Assembly (NCBI GenBank): GCA_900472675.1
Contig: UCJA01000013.1
Span: 48,305-112,304, forward strand
Direction of reading: 5' to 3'
Length of the DNA stretch: 64,000 bases
Source of the DNA: Hyphomicrobiales bacterium
GTDB lineage: Bacteria; Pseudomonadota; Alphaproteobacteria; Rhizobiales; Rhizobiaceae
This document shows positions 10,476-20,345 of the stretch, piece by piece. Under the pieces are notes generated by a model, which ran no database searches, was not told where the DNA came from, and saw only the letters and a list, made by a program, of their open reading frames with translations. Positions within the stretch are counted from its first letter, which is position 1. Each line of letters starts with the position of its first letter. Position numbers and translations under genes: made by a program.

Positions 10476-11297
10476 TTAGCGCAGCTTCGGGCGAAGGGCA
10501 ACAATCGCTGCGGCTGTCTCTTCGATCGAGCGTCGCGTCACGTCGATCAGCGGCCAGTTGTGCCGTGCGCAAAGGGCACGCGCGTATTTGAGTTCCTCGT
10601 TGATGGCCGCCCGGTCGATATACTGATGGCGATCGTAGGTGCCACTGGTACCGAGCTCACGATTTTCCCGCACCTGACTGATGCGGTCCGTGGTGGCGAC
10701 CAACCCGACGATCAGTGGTCGGGTGGCACGGTAAAGGCTCTCGGGCAGATCATGGCCCGGGACAATGGGAATGTTGGCAGTCTTGATGCCACGATTGGCC
10801 AGGTAGATGCTGGTCGGGGTCTTGGACGTGCGGCTGATGCCGATCAGGATCAGGTCTGCCTCATCGTAATCTTCCGGAAGCTGCCCATCGTCATGATCCA
10901 TAGCAAAGTTTAGGGCTTCGATGCGCTTGAAATAGTCGGCGTTGAGGGCATGCTGGCCGCCGACCCGGCGGCGCGAGGGCGGTCCGAGATAGGCCTGGAA
11001 GGTTGCCAGCACCGGCTTCAAGACATTGACGCTCGGAATACCCATCGTCGCGCATCGCTCGTCGATCAAACCGGCCAGCTCTTCGTCGACGATGGTGTAA
11101 AGAACAATCCCCGGTTCCCGATCTATGGATTCGAGCACCGCCAGGATCTGTCTCCTGTGACGGATCAGCGGGTAGACATGCTCGATAGCCAGGGAAGACT
11201 GGAACTGTGCGGCGGCAGCTCGGCCCGCGGCGATGAGAGTTTCGCCCGTGGAGTCAGAAATCATATGGAGATGAAAGAAGTTTTTTCGGTTCTCCAC
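10476..11297 (-). CDS. ppsR: Pyruvate,phosphate dikinase / PEP synthase regulatory protein (DUF299)
   Basis: This 273-residue protein belongs to the bifunctional kinase/pyrophosphorylase family that switches PPDK or PEP synthase off and on by phosphorylating an active-site threonine. It has the N-terminal [13 protein letters not shown] motif and a P-loop-like GISRTSKT at 153-160. The start is a GTG at 11297; an internal ATG at codon 12 would remove the conserved FHLH. Its 5' end borders the predicted origin. The homologue in Rickettsia, RP001, lies at the equivalent place. Confidence 0.92.
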   Translation of the reverse strand: MENRKNFFHLHMISDSTGETLIAAGRAAAAQFQSSLAIEHVYPLIRHRRQILAVLESIDREPGIVLYTIVDEELAGLIDERCATMGIPSVNVLKPVLATFQAYLGPPSRRRVGGQHALNADYFKRIEALNFAMDHDDGQLPEDYDEADLILIGISRTSKTPTSIYLANRGIKTANIPIVPGHDLPESLYRATRPLIVGLVATTDRISQVRENRELGTSGTYDRHQYIDRAAINEELKYARALCARHNWPLIDVTRRSIEETAAAIVALRPKLR

Positions 11298-11700
11298 GCT
11301 GTAATTGACCCTTTGTTGACAACTGGGGACAAACCTTGGCTCAGAGGCCTTGGCGGGTCGAGGCTCGGGATAACCTGCGAGTTGTCCACATCTGCCAGCG
11401 GTGTGGGGCCAATCTCGCGTCGTTTGTGCACGGTGTGGAAAAGCGAGGCAAGACCAAATCTTTTCCCCAGACTATCCACAGGCACGCCCTCGGCGAGGTG
11501 GCGACTAGTTGACTGTTTTAATGTCATTTTCTGGCTTATCCCCGTTGCGTGTATTGCGGCTGGGAATTCTGTTCTGGTCTGTGACAACAGCGACCGATGG
11601 TCACCCTCGCGTGTGGAAAGCCTTTAATCCTTGCTACTCACAGACTCTAAGAAATAGAAAAGAGCTAAGATTCATTTTCTTTTATTTAAGGGAGAACCTA
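11298..11700. other. Predicted chromosomal replication origin (oriC), 403 bases without a gene
   Basis: The divergent ppsR-hemE gap is where origins have been mapped or predicted in alphaproteobacteria (Caulobacter Cori lies beside hemE). Visible DnaA-box-like 9-mers are: TTTTCCACA (minus, 11434-11442), TTGTCCACA (11382-11390) and CTATCCACA (11472-11480), each one base from TTATCCACA; and TTATCCCCG (11536-11544), TTTTCCCCA (11461-11469), TTATCCCGA (minus, 11365-11373), TTGTCCCCA (minus, 11324-11332), TTGTCAACA (minus, 11314-11322) and CTTTCCACA (minus, 11612-11620), each two bases off. An AT-rich, purine/pyrimidine-skewed stretch at about 11638-11692 could be the unwinding element and also holds the hemE leader. 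No full CtrA box TTAA-N7-TTAA is seen. Confidence 0.75.
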
Positions 11701-12735
11701 TTGCCCCGGCCAATCCGGAAAATCCTCGAGGTGCTGGACGGAAAGACGGTCTCGCCTCCCCCGATCTGGCTGATGAGACAGGCAGGCCGCTATCTTCCGG
11801 AATATCGGAAGGTTCGTGCGGAGGCTGGTGGCTTCCTTGACCTCTGTTACAATCCGGACTTCGCAGTCGAGGTCACGCTTCAGCCCATTCGTCGTTATGG
11901 CTTTGATGCTGCTATTCTGTTCTCCGACATCCTGGTCATCCCCGATGCGCTGAAGAGAAACGTTCGCTTCGTGCAGGGCGAAGGGCCGCAGATGGATCCG
12001 ATCGACCCGGAAGGCATAGACAATCTTCAGGTCGAGGGAGCGCTGGATCATATTGCCCCGGTGATCGAGACCGTACGACGACTACGGGCGGAACTTCCGC
12101 AGGAGACGACGCTGCTTGGCTTCTGCGGTGCGCCCTGGACGGTTGCGACCTACATGATCGCCGGCCACGGAACGACGGACCAGGCACCTGCCCGGCTGTT
12201 CGCCTATCGCTATCCGGAAGCCTTCCAGAAGATGCTAGGCGTGCTGACGGAGATGTCGGCCGAGTACCTGATCCGGCAGATTGATGCCGGTGCCGATGCC
12301 GTGCAGATCTTCGATTCCTGGGCCGGCGTGCTGGGCGAAGACGAATTCGACGCCTATGCGGCAAAGCCCGTGGCACGCATGATCGAGATTATTCGGTCGC
12401 AGAGACCGCAGGCTCGAATCATCGCCTTTGCAAAGGGAGCCGGTCTGAACCTCAAGACCTATCGGCAAAAGACCAAGGCTGATGCGATCGGTCTCGACTG
12501 GTCCGTTCCGCTTTCGGTGGCTGCGGATCTGCAGAAAGAAGGGCCCGTGCAGGGCAATCTGGATCCGATGCGGGTGGTGGCCGGCGGTAAGTCGCTCGAC
12601 GACGGGATCGACGCCATCCTCGATAAGCTCGGACATGGTCCGTTGATCTTCAACCTGGGTCATGGGATCACCCCGGAAGCCGACCCCGAGCATGTGACGC
12701 AATTGGTGGCACGAGTTCGAGGAGACGGACGTTGA
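11701..12735 (+). CDS. hemE: Uroporphyrinogen decarboxylase
   Basis: HemE converts uroporphyrinogen III to coproporphyrinogen III in heme synthesis. The 344-residue product has the signature [16 protein letters not shown] at 21-36, [11 protein letters not shown], and GFCGAPWT. The start is a TTG at 11701, chosen because AGGGAG sits six bases upstream and the length then matches the family. The open frame runs further upstream to 11509 but that part is the AT-rich origin. The stop overlaps the hemJ start by four bases. Confidence 0.96.
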   Translation: MPRPIRKILEVLDGKTVSPPPIWLMRQAGRYLPEYRKVRAEAGGFLDLCYNPDFAVEVTLQPIRRYGFDAAILFSDILVIPDALKRNVRFVQGEGPQMDPIDPEGIDNLQVEGALDHIAPVIETVRRLRAELPQETTLLGFCGAPWTVATYMIAGHGTTDQAPARLFAYRYPEAFQKMLGVLTEMSAEYLIRQIDAGADAVQIFDSWAGVLGEDEFDAYAAKPVARMIEIIRSQRPQARIIAFAKGAGLNLKTYRQKTKADAIGLDWSVPLSVAADLQKEGPVQGNLDPMRVVAGGKSLDDGIDAILDKLGHGPLIFNLGHGITPEADPEHVTQLVARVRGDGR

Positions 12736-13286
12736 GCGCCCAGAGCCCGGGACATGAGGGCCCGACCTCGAAAGGGGGTGCGCGAGCTGGGTCGCGCGCT
12801 GCAGTCGCTCTTGCAGTCTTCGTCGGGATCTTTGCCGCGATCTACTGGCTTCAGCCGGATAATTTCCTGCTCTACGTGAAAGCTTTCCACGTGATCGCGG
12901 TGATCTCCTGGATGGCGGGCCTGCTCTATCTGCCCCGGCTTTTCATCTACCACTCGGAAGCGGAGCCTGGTTCGCAGCAGTCCGAGACGTTCAAGATCAT
13001 GGAAGGCCGTCTGCTGAAGATCATCATGAACCCGGCGATGATGATCACCTGGGTGCTCGGCCTGGTTCTGACTTGGCAGGCGTTTCAGTTCGAGGGCGGG
13101 TGGCTGCATGCAAAGATCGCCCTTGTGGTCCTGCTGACAGTGGTGCATGTAATCTTCAGTCGGGCGGTTCGCTCTCTCGCAGTCGACGGGCCAAGGAAGA
13201 CCGCCCGCTACTGGCGCATGATGAACGAGCTGCCGACCGTGCTGATGATCCTGATCGTCATCCTGGTCGTGGTGAAGCCTTTCTAA
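12732..13286 (+). CDS. hemJ: Protoporphyrinogen oxidase HemJ
   Basis: HemJ is the membrane protein that oxidises protoporphyrinogen IX in most alphaproteobacteria lacking HemG and HemY. The 184-residue product has four hydrophobic segments and the conserved [20 protein letters not shown] block containing His53. The start is TTG (12732) overlapping the hemE stop as TTGA, with GAGGAG upstream. Coupling to hemE fits a heme operon. Confidence 0.92.
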   Translation: MSAQSPGHEGPTSKGGARAGSRAAVALAVFVGIFAAIYWLQPDNFLLYVKAFHVIAVISWMAGLLYLPRLFIYHSEAEPGSQQSETFKIMEGRLLKIIMNPAMMITWVLGLVLTWQAFQFEGGWLHAKIALVVLLTVVHVIFSRAVRSLAVDGPRKTARYWRMMNELPTVLMILIVILVVVKPF

Positions 13287-13461
13287 TTTTCTTTGTCCCG
13301 CGGTCGATGCCCCCTTGCGGGGTTGCGCGCGAACGGCTATTTTTTCTGCCATCTCATCTCGTGGCATGCGTGTAGTTTCCATCGTCCCGGATCATCTTCC
13401 GCGGTAGCGAATTCACCGACACGCCTCATTCCCCCCAAATCTCCAGTGTGGTCCCCCCTTC

Positions 13462-14727
13462 ATGGCTGAAATGAAGCTTCAAGAACTCAAGAGTAAATCC
13501 CCGACAGATTTGCTCACCTTTGCCGAATCACTCGAGGTGGAAAACGCCAGCACCATGCGCAAGCAGGAGCTGATGTTTGCTATCCTGAAGGTTCTGGCGA
13601 GCCAGGATGTGGAAATCATCGGGGAAGGCGTCGTCGAAGTCCTGCAGGATGGGTTCGGTTTCTTGCGTTCGGCCAATGCCAATTATCTTCCCGGGCCGGA
13701 CGACATCTATATTTCGCCATCGCAGATCCGCCGGTTTTCACTGAAGACCGGCGATACCGTGGAAGGCCCCATTCGTGGCCCGAAGGAAGGCGAGCGGTAT
13801 TTCGCGCTGCTCAAGGTCAACACGATCAACTTTGATGATCCCGAAAAGATTCGCCACAAGGTTCACTTCGATAATCTGACGCCGCTCTACCCGAATGAGC
13901 GGTTCAAGATGGAGTTGGATATTCCGACGTCGAAGGATCTTTCGGCCCGCGTCATCGATCTCGTCGCTCCGCTCGGCAAGGGCCAGCGCGGATTGATCGT
14001 TGCGCCGCCGCGTACGGGTAAGACCGTGCTGTTGCAGAACATCGCCCACTCGATCACGGCAAACCATCCCGAGTGCTATCTGATCGTTCTCCTGATCGAT
14101 GAACGGCCGGAAGAAGTCACGGATATGCAGCGTTCGGTCAAGGGTGAGGTCGTGTCCTCCACCTTCGACGAACCTGCTGTGCGGCACGTGCAGGTCGCCG
14201 AAATGGTGATCGAGAAGGCCAAGCGTCTGGTGGAACACGGCCGTGACGTTGTCATCCTGCTCGATTCGATCACCCGCCTCGGTCGCGCCTACAACACGGT
14301 CGTCCCCTCGTCCGGCAAGGTCCTGACGGGTGGTGTGGACGCCAATGCGCTGCAGCGCCCGAAGCGCTTCTTCGGCGCCGCACGTAACATCGAAGAAGGC
14401 GGCTCGCTGACGATCATCGCAACTGCCCTCATCGATACCGGCAGCCGCATGGACGAAGTGATCTTTGAAGAGTTCAAGGGTACAGGTAACTCCGAAATCG
14501 TGCTGGACCGCAAGGTAGCGGACAAGCGCATCTTCCCGTCGATGGATATTCTCAAATCCGGCACCCGCAAGGAAGACCTGCTGGTTCCGCGCCAGGATCT
14601 TCAGAAAATCTTCGTGCTGCGTCGTATTCTCGCTCCCATGGGCACAACCGATGCGATCGAGTTCCTCATCGACAAGCTGAAGCAGACGAAGAATAACGGC
14701 GATTTCTTCGACTCAATGAACACCTGA
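13462..14727 (+). CDS. rho: Transcription termination factor Rho
   Basis: Rho is the hexameric RNA helicase that ends transcription of untranslated RNA. The 421-residue protein begins with [18 protein letters not shown], the Rho N-terminal domain, followed by an OSB-fold RNA-binding domain (GFGFLRS). The ATPase core has a P-loop RTGKT with Lys187, then [13 protein letters not shown] and the Q/R-loop region. The 175 bases upstream hold its promoter; Rho genes are commonly autoregulated by early termination in the leader, but no such signal can be shown here. Confidence 0.97.
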   Translation: MAEMKLQELKSKSPTDLLTFAESLEVENASTMRKQELMFAILKVLASQDVEIIGEGVVEVLQDGFGFLRSANANYLPGPDDIYISPSQIRRFSLKTGDTVEGPIRGPKEGERYFALLKVNTINFDDPEKIRHKVHFDNLTPLYPNERFKMELDIPTSKDLSARVIDLVAPLGKGQRGLIVAPPRTGKTVLLQNIAHSITANHPECYLIVLLIDERPEEVTDMQRSVKGEVVSSTFDEPAVRHVQVAEMVIEKAKRLVEHGRDVVILLDSITRLGRAYNTVVPSSGKVLTGGVDANALQRPKRFFGAARNIEEGGSLTIIATALIDTGSRMDEVIFEEFKGTGNSEIVLDRKVADKRIFPSMDILKSGTRKEDLLVPRQDLQKIFVLRRILAPMGTTDAIEFLIDKLKQTKNNGDFFDSMNT

Positions 14728-14754
14728 TCCTTAGCCGGAGTCTTGAATAGGGAG

Positions 14755-14788
14755 AGCGCCTGGGAGACCGGGCGCTTTCGAGTTTCTG
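14755..14788 (+). terminator. Possible terminator after rho
   Basis: AGCGCCTGG (14755-14763) pairs with CCGGGCGCT (14768-14776) around a GAGA loop, with one G-T pair. The downstream tract TTTCGAGTTT is only partly T-rich, so termination may be inefficient. Confidence 0.5.
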
Positions 14789-14807
14789 AAGGACGGAATG
14801 TTTCGTG

Positions 14808-16112
14808 ATGACGGGCACCGATACAATCTTTGCATTGTCGAGTGGGACCCTGCCCGCCGGCGTCGCCGTGATCCGTCTCAGCGGGCCGAAGGCTTTCGAG
14901 GCTGCCGAAACGCTTGTGGGTTCACTTACGGGCAGTCGCAAGGCTCTTCTTCGAACGCTAAAGAGAGCAGACGGATCGCTCCTTGACCAGGGACTCGTCC
15001 TTTGTTTCCGCGGACCAAAGTCCTTCACCGGTGAAGACTGCATCGAGTTCCATCTCCACGGCAGCCTTGCCGTCGTCGCAGCGGTTTCTGCTGAACTCAG
15101 TGCCATGCCAGAGGTGCGCTTTGCTGAGGCGGGTGAGTTCTCGCGTCGGGCCTTTGAAAACGGCAAACTCGATCTTGTGGAGGTCGAAGGTCTCGCCGAT
15201 CTGATCGCCGCCGAAACGGAAATGCAGCGGAGGCTCGCGGTCGAGCAAGGCTTCGGAGGTCAGTCAGAGCTCTACATGCAGTGGGCGGAACGACTAACGC
15301 GGGCCCGTGCCCTGATCGAGGCGGAACTGGACTTTGCAGATGAGGATGACGTCCCTGGCTCTGTTTCAGATCAGGTCTGGCGAGACGTGGGATCTCTGTA
15401 TGAGGAACTCACCAACCACATCAGCGGCGCTCGCGGCGGTGAAGTGATCCGCGACGGGTTCAAGGTTGCCATTACCGGTCCACCAAACGCTGGCAAATCA
15501 ACCCTGATGAACGCGCTTGCCGGACGTGATATTGCTATTGTGACCGAGATCGCCGGCACAACGCGCGACGTTCTGCAGGTCGATCTCGATCTCGACGGTT
15601 ATCTTGTAAAGCTTTTTGACACGGCCGGAATTCGGGAGAGTGAAGACCGTGTTGAGCTTGAAGGCATCCGTCGTGCCCATCTGACTGCGCAAGGTGCCGA
15701 TCTTGTTTTGCTGCTCGAGGAGATTGGTGCCACATCAGGGCTGACCGACGACGAGGTGGGCACGGTGCCAGTCATCCGCATTGGTACAAAGCTTGACCGG
15801 CATTCTGCTGCGAGCAGTTACGACATCTGCCTGTCAGCGGAAACCGGTGAAGGCCTGCAAATCCTGCGCGATGCCATTGTACAACGGGTGTCTTCACTCT
15901 GGGCGGGATCTCTCGTGCCCAACCGGACCAGACAGCTTCGTTATTTAGAAGAGGCTTCCCATTCGATCCACGAAGCGCTAAACGACGGACAATTGGATCT
16001 GCGGGCAGAACACCTGCGGGCAGCAGCCTCATCACTTGGACGGATCACCGGCCGCGTCGACGTAGAGCAATTGCTCGATCTCATCTTCTCGCAATTCTGC
16101 ATTGGGAAATGA
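14808..16112 (+). CDS. mnmE: tRNA modification GTPase MnmE
   Basis: MnmE works with MnmG to add the aminomethyl or carboxymethylaminomethyl group to wobble U34 of certain tRNAs. The 434-residue product has the folate-binding N-domain, the G domain inserted in the helical domain (G1 GPPNAGKST 224-232, G2 GTTRD, G3 DTAG), and the C-terminal FCIGK with catalytic Cys431. Start at ATG 14808; a GTG three bases earlier is equally placed relative to the weak GGACGG. The stop codon is the first part of a parS-like site. Confidence 0.96.
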   Translation: MTGTDTIFALSSGTLPAGVAVIRLSGPKAFEAAETLVGSLTGSRKALLRTLKRADGSLLDQGLVLCFRGPKSFTGEDCIEFHLHGSLAVVAAVSAELSAMPEVRFAEAGEFSRRAFENGKLDLVEVEGLADLIAAETEMQRRLAVEQGFGGQSELYMQWAERLTRARALIEAELDFADEDDVPGSVSDQVWRDVGSLYEELTNHISGARGGEVIRDGFKVAITGPPNAGKSTLMNALAGRDIAIVTEIAGTTRDVLQVDLDLDGYLVKLFDTAGIRESEDRVELEGIRRAHLTAQGADLVLLLEEIGATSGLTDDEVGTVPVIRIGTKLDRHSAASSYDICLSAETGEGLQILRDAIVQRVSSLWAGSLVPNRTRQLRYLEEASHSIHEALNDGQLDLRAEHLRAAASSLGRITGRVDVEQLLDLIFSQFCIGK

Positions 16113-16125
16113 TTCACGTGAAACG
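16110..16125. other. parS-like ParB-binding site 4, between mnmE and mnmG
   Basis: TGATTCACGTGAAACG matches parS at 14 of 16 positions. It begins on the mnmE stop codon and lies in the 40-base gap before mnmG, about 2.5 kb from parA. Confidence 0.75.
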
Positions 16126-16152
16126 GACCACGGTTCGACGTGTGGAGTTCAT

Positions 16153-18027
16153 ATGACATTCGATGTTATCGTCATTGGCGGAGGTCATGCTGGTTGTGAA
16201 GCAGCCAGCGCTGCCGCGCGGACAGGTGCTAATACGGCATTGGTCACCCACAAGACAGAGACCATCGGTGTCATGTCGTGCAACCCTGCCATCGGGGGGC
16301 TCGGCAAGGGGCATTTGGTGCGTGAGATTGACGCTTTAGATGGTCTTATGGGTCGTGCAGCAGATCTGGCTGGAATCCAATTCCGTCTGCTGAACCGAAA
16401 GAAGGGACCGGCAGTCCGTGGGCCACGCACTCAGGCAGACCGCGCCCTTTACAAGTCGGCCATGCAGGGCTTCATTCTCGGCCATGATAATCTGACCGTT
16501 ATTAACGGCGACGCGCATGACCTCGAAATGTCGGAAGGTGTAGTCTCGGCCGTTCTAATGAAGGATGGCCGTCGATTCGGGTGCGGAACGGTTGTGCTGA
16601 CGACCGGTACCTTCCTGCGCGGCGTTATCCATATCGGTAGCGAAAGGATCGCAGCAGGCCGCGTGGGGGAAGATCCTTCGGTCGGATTGTCTGCGACATT
16701 GGCTCAATATGGGCTTCAGTTGGGTAGACTGAAAACTGGGACCCCTGCCCGTTTGGATGGACGTACAATAGATTGGAGTGCCGTCGATCTTCAACAGGCG
16801 GACGAGATACCGGTTCCGTTCTCTTTAATGACCGAGAGTATTCAGACGCCGCAGATTGCGTGCGGAGTCACCCGGACGACAGAGAGCACGCACCAGATCA
16901 TTCGGGATAACATTGGCAAGTCTGCCATGTACTCGGGACAGATCGAAGGTGTTGGTCCGCGTTACTGCCCATCGATCGAGGATAAGATTGTCCGGTTTGG
17001 TGAACGCGATGGTCACCAGGTATTTCTTGAGCCTGAGGGGCTGGATGATCCGATCGTTTATCCAAATGGGATTTCCACTTCGCTCCCTGCAGACGTTCAG
17101 GAAGAGTTCATTCGCACGATCCCAGGTTTGGAGCGTGTGACTGTGATGCAGCCCGGTTATGCGATCGAATATGACTATGTCGATCCGCGGCAGCTTCATG
17201 CGTCACTAGAGGTTCGGAATATTCCAGGACTCTTTCTTGCGGGCCAAATCAACGGAACGACTGGTTATGAAGAGGCCGCCGCTCAAGGTCTTGTCGCTGG
17301 TTTGAATGCCGCAAGACGGGCGTCAGGAGCCGAGGCGAATATTTTCAGCCGAGCTGAATCTTACATCGGTGTGATGATCGATGATTTAACGTCGAAAGGT
17401 GTCAGTGAGCCCTATCGCATGTTCACCTCGCGTGCAGAGTATCGGCTCTCCCTGCGCGCGGACAATGCCGATCTGCGCCTCACTGCGGTTGGCGATCAGC
17501 TCGGTCTCGTCAGTAATGAACGTCTCGAGAAATTCAACCAATACAAGGGATCGATCGATGCAGGTCGTGCGGTTCTGAAATCTCTATTCGTAACACCCAG
17601 TGCGGCAGCGGGTGCAGGTTTCAAGCTGAACCAGGATGGCAACAGGCGCTCAGCCTACGAGCTGCTGTCCTACCCTGATCAGTCGATTGCAAACCTCTTG
17701 TCGCTGTGGCCCGAGCTTGTAGCCTTGCCGCAGCGCGCTGCAGAGGCGCTCGAGATCGAAGCCACCTATGCGGTGTATATGGACCGACAGGCAGCCGACA
17801 TTAGTGCTACACATCGGGACGAAGCCTTATCCATTCCCGATGATTTTGATTTTCACGCAGCTTCTGGCCTATCAAACGAGCTTAAGTCCAAGCTGACAGT
17901 TGCCCGCCCGACTAACCTCGCGCAGGCGGGAAAGATTGACGGGATGACCCCCGCGGCTCTTGCGCTGATCCTTGCGCTCGTACGGAAGCACGTAGTTGTC
18001 GATCAACGCGTTAAGCGAGTCTCCTAA
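16153..18027 (+). CDS. mnmG: tRNA uridine-5-carboxymethylaminomethyl modification enzyme MnmG (GidA)
   Basis: MnmG is the FAD-binding partner of MnmE in U34 modification. The 624-residue protein begins [18 protein letters not shown] with the dinucleotide loop at 9-14. It carries the family blocks [13 protein letters not shown] and the central [15 protein letters not shown], and ends in a helical tRNA-binding domain. I take the ATG at 16153, which has GGAG seven bases upstream, rather than the open frame extending back into mnmE. The stop overlaps the rsmG start by one base (TAATG). Confidence 0.97.
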   Translation: MTFDVIVIGGGHAGCEAASAAARTGANTALVTHKTETIGVMSCNPAIGGLGKGHLVREIDALDGLMGRAADLAGIQFRLLNRKKGPAVRGPRTQADRALYKSAMQGFILGHDNLTVINGDAHDLEMSEGVVSAVLMKDGRRFGCGTVVLTTGTFLRGVIHIGSERIAAGRVGEDPSVGLSATLAQYGLQLGRLKTGTPARLDGRTIDWSAVDLQQADEIPVPFSLMTESIQTPQIACGVTRTTESTHQIIRDNIGKSAMYSGQIEGVGPRYCPSIEDKIVRFGERDGHQVFLEPEGLDDPIVYPNGISTSLPADVQEEFIRTIPGLERVTVMQPGYAIEYDYVDPRQLHASLEVRNIPGLFLAGQINGTTGYEEAAAQGLVAGLNAARRASGAEANIFSRAESYIGVMIDDLTSKGVSEPYRMFTSRAEYRLSLRADNADLRLTAVGDQLGLVSNERLEKFNQYKGSIDAGRAVLKSLFVTPSAAAGAGFKLNQDGNRRSAYELLSYPDQSIANLLSLWPELVALPQRAAEALEIEATYAVYMDRQAADISATHRDEALSIPDDFDFHAASGLSNELKSKLTVARPTNLAQAGKIDGMTPAALALILALVRKHVVVDQRVKRVS

Positions 18028-18650
18028 TGCAATTGAACGGGAAAGCTGTTTCACGTGAAACGCAAGAGCGCCTCGAGCATTTTGTGACGCTCGTCCGCAA
18101 GTGGCAGAAGTCCATCAACCTAATCGCTCCATCGACGCTTGATGATATCTGGCAGAGGCACGTCGAGGACAGCGCGCAGATCTTCGCTCTTTCCCCAGAG
18201 CCCTGCCAATGGCTTGATCTGGGTTCAGGAGCCGGATTCCCGGGTGTCGTGACAGCTATTCTTCTGGCAGAGCACGATGCCGGCTGGGTTCATCTCGTGG
18301 AGAGCAACCAGAAAAAGGCTGCATTTCTGCGCGTGGCGTTGGCTGAAACCAGTGCCCGTGGCTCTGTGCATCTCGACCGAGCAGAAAATCTGCCTGAGAT
18401 AGTTCCCCTCTGCGATCGAATTTCCGCGCGTGCCTTAGCGGAGCTTGACCTGCTTCTTCAGTACTCTTCGCCTTGGATGACTGATACTGCGACGCGAGCC
18501 TTCTTCCACAAAGGGCGGGATTATGCTCAGGAGGTCGAGAAAGCTCATGGTCGCTGGTCGTTCGATCTGGTAAAGCATCCAAGTGTCGTTGAGCCTGAAT
18601 CCTATGTTCTCGAGATCAGCCAACTGAGACACCGACACTGCCAAAAGTAG
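18027..18650 (+). CDS. rsmG: 16S rRNA (guanine-527-N7) methyltransferase RsmG (GidB)
   Basis: RsmG methylates N7 of G527 of 16S rRNA; its loss gives low-level streptomycin resistance in other bacteria. The 207-residue product has the Rossmann SAM-binding motif [11 protein letters not shown] and the NLI-type start of the family ([11 protein letters not shown]). The gene overlaps mnmG by one base and precedes parA by seven bases, the classical mnmE-mnmG-rsmG-parAB order. Codons 8-12 (Val-Ser-Arg-Glu-Thr) lie in a parS site. Confidence 0.95.
   Translation: MQLNGKAVSRETQERLEHFVTLVRKWQKSINLIAPSTLDDIWQRHVEDSAQIFALSPEPCQWLDLGSGAGFPGVVTAILLAEHDAGWVHLVESNQKKAAFLRVALAETSARGSVHLDRAENLPEIVPLCDRISARALAELDLLLQYSSPWMTDTATRAFFHKGRDYAQEVEKAHGRWSFDLVKHPSVVEPESYVLEISQLRHRHCQK
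18047..18062. other. parS-like ParB-binding site 5, in the rsmG start
   Basis: TGTTTCACGTGAAACG matches parS at 15 of 16 positions and has the fully symmetrical GTTTCACGTGAAAC core. It lies about 600 bases upstream of parA, inside rsmG codons 7-12. Confidence 0.88.
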
Positions 18651-18657
18651 GTGCAGT

Positions 18658-19446
18658 ATGGATAAAAACCGGGTCATCACAATTGCCAACCAAAAGGGCG
18701 GCGTCGGGAAGACGACGACTGCCATTAACCTGGCAACGGCTCTAGCCGCCATTGGCGAACGCGTCCTGATTGTCGACCTGGATCCGCAGGGCAATGCCAG
18801 CACCGGGCTTGGTATTGATCGGAGAGACCGCAAGCGCTCATCCTACGACCTGCTCATGGGCTATAATACGGTGAACGAGACTGCCGTGGAGACCGCGGTA
18901 CCGAATCTCTGGATTGTTCCCTCGACCATGGACCTACTCGGGTTCGAGATGGAAATTTCGCGGGAAAGCGACCGTGCCTTTCGCCTCAGGCGTGCGCTGA
19001 ACACAGCAGAAGCCAAGAGCTTTTCCTATATCCTTTTGGATTGTCCACCATCCTTCAACCTGCTGACGATGAACGCCATGGCAGGCGCAGACTCCGTGCT
19101 GGTGCCCCTGCAGTGCGAGTTCTTCGCGCTCGAAGGACTTAGCCAGCTACTGGAAACTGTCGATCAGGTACGTCGCACCGTCAATCCGGCGCTGGACATC
19201 CAGGGTATCGTACTCACGATGTTTGACGCCCGCAACAATCTTGCCCAGCAGGTCGTTTCGGATGTGCGGACCTATCTTGGCGAGAAAGTCTATCATACGC
19301 TGATCCCCCGCAATGTTCGGGTCTCGGAGGCGCCGTCCTACGGCAAGCCTGCGATCTTGTATGACCTCAAGTGCGCCGGCAGCCAGGCCTACCTGCAGCT
19401 TGCTTCTGAAGTCATCCAGCGCGAGCGGCGCCGCAAGGCGGCCTGA
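18658..19446 (+). CDS. parA: Chromosome partitioning ATPase ParA
   Basis: ParA (Soj family) is the nucleoid-bound ATPase that pulls ParB-parS complexes apart. The 262-residue protein has the deviant Walker A KGGVGKTT at 13-20, LIVDLDPQGNAS (Walker A'), and LLDCPPSFNLL (Walker B). It lacks the N-terminal DNA-binding extension of plasmid RepA/ParA types, as expected for a chromosomal copy. parB follows after 26 bases. Several parS-like sites in the same window support a chromosomal ParABS system. Confidence 0.97.
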   Translation: MDKNRVITIANQKGGVGKTTTAINLATALAAIGERVLIVDLDPQGNASTGLGIDRRDRKRSSYDLLMGYNTVNETAVETAVPNLWIVPSTMDLLGFEMEISRESDRAFRLRRALNTAEAKSFSYILLDCPPSFNLLTMNAMAGADSVLVPLQCEFFALEGLSQLLETVDQVRRTVNPALDIQGIVLTMFDARNNLAQQVVSDVRTYLGEKVYHTLIPRNVRVSEAPSYGKPAILYDLKCAGSQAYLQLASEVIQRERRRKAA

Positions 19447-19472
19447 TGCTCCAAATTCTATAGGTAAGAGAC

Positions 19473-20345
19473 ATGGTTGAAGATCCTTCGAAGCGGCGCC
19501 TGGGCCGCGGTCTCGCCGCACTGATCGGCGAGATGGACCAGCCCTCACCCGTGGGTGCCCCTACTGGCGTCAACCCAGATCGGCTGGTTCCGATTGAACA
19601 GATCGCGCGCAACCCACGCAACCCGCGCCGGCAGTTCAACGAGGCCGACCTTCAGGACCTGTCGAGCTCCATCCGCCAGCACGGCATCGTCCAGCCGGTT
19701 GTGGCGCGGATGCGGGGCGACCGCTATGAACTGATTGCCGGCGAGCGGCGCTGGCGAGCCGCACAGCTGGCTGGTCTCGTAGAAATACCCGTTATCGTGC
19801 GGGATGTGGATGATCGGACCGCACTCGAAATTGCGATCGTCGAGAACGTCCAGCGAGCGGATCTCAATCCTCTCGAAGAAGCTTTGGGATATGACCAGCT
19901 GATTGCCGAGCACGGCTATACCCAGAACGATCTGGGCGAGATCATCGGCAAGAGCCGCAGCCATGTGGCAAACAGTCTTCGATTGCTCAAGCTGCCTGAG
20001 CCTGTTCGCGACATGCTGTCGAGCGGCTCGCTGTCGGCCGGTCACGCGCGTGCCCTCATCACGACCTCCGATCCCGCTGCCTTGGCCCGGACCATCGTCG
20101 CCAAGGGAATGTCGGTTCGGGATGCGGAGCGCCTCGCGCAGAACGATATCAAGGGCCAGAACCAGCCTGCACCACCCAAGCCGACCGAGAAGGATTCCGA
20201 TACGGTGGCGCTGGAGCGGACACTCACGGATGCTTTAGGGCTTGAAGTGAAGATCAGCCACAACGGCGGCAGCGGACAAATCCGTATTCAGTACAAGACA
20301 CTGGAGCAGCTCGAGGATATCTGCAGGCTGTTGGAACGCAAGTAA
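19473..20345 (+). CDS. parB: Chromosome partitioning protein ParB
   Basis: ParB binds parS, then uses CTP to close as a sliding clamp around DNA. The 290-residue product shows the N-terminal LGRGLAALIG segment, which in other ParB proteins contacts ParA, the CTP-binding C-motif GERRWRA (90-96), and ENVQRADLNPLEEA. A helix-turn-helix (LGEIIGKSRSHVANSLRLL) and a C-terminal dimerisation domain follow. Its TAA is directly followed by the reverse-strand stop of holA, with no base between. Confidence 0.97.
   Translation: MVEDPSKRRLGRGLAALIGEMDQPSPVGAPTGVNPDRLVPIEQIARNPRNPRRQFNEADLQDLSSSIRQHGIVQPVVARMRGDRYELIAGERRWRAAQLAGLVEIPVIVRDVDDRTALEIAIVENVQRADLNPLEEALGYDQLIAEHGYTQNDLGEIIGKSRSHVANSLRLLKLPEPVRDMLSSGSLSAGHARALITTSDPAALARTIVAKGMSVRDAERLAQNDIKGQNQPAPPKPTEKDSDTVALERTLTDALGLEVKISHNGGSGQIRIQYKTLEQLEDICRLLERK

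Noticed and set aside
11298..11700. CtrA sites in the origin
   Set aside because: Isolated TTAA occurs (for example near 11518, 11622 and 11685) but not as TTAA-N7-TTAA.
12884..12899. CACGTG inside hemJ with TTTC-like flank
   Set aside because: Flanks do not match parS beyond the six-base centre; ordinary coding sequence explains it.
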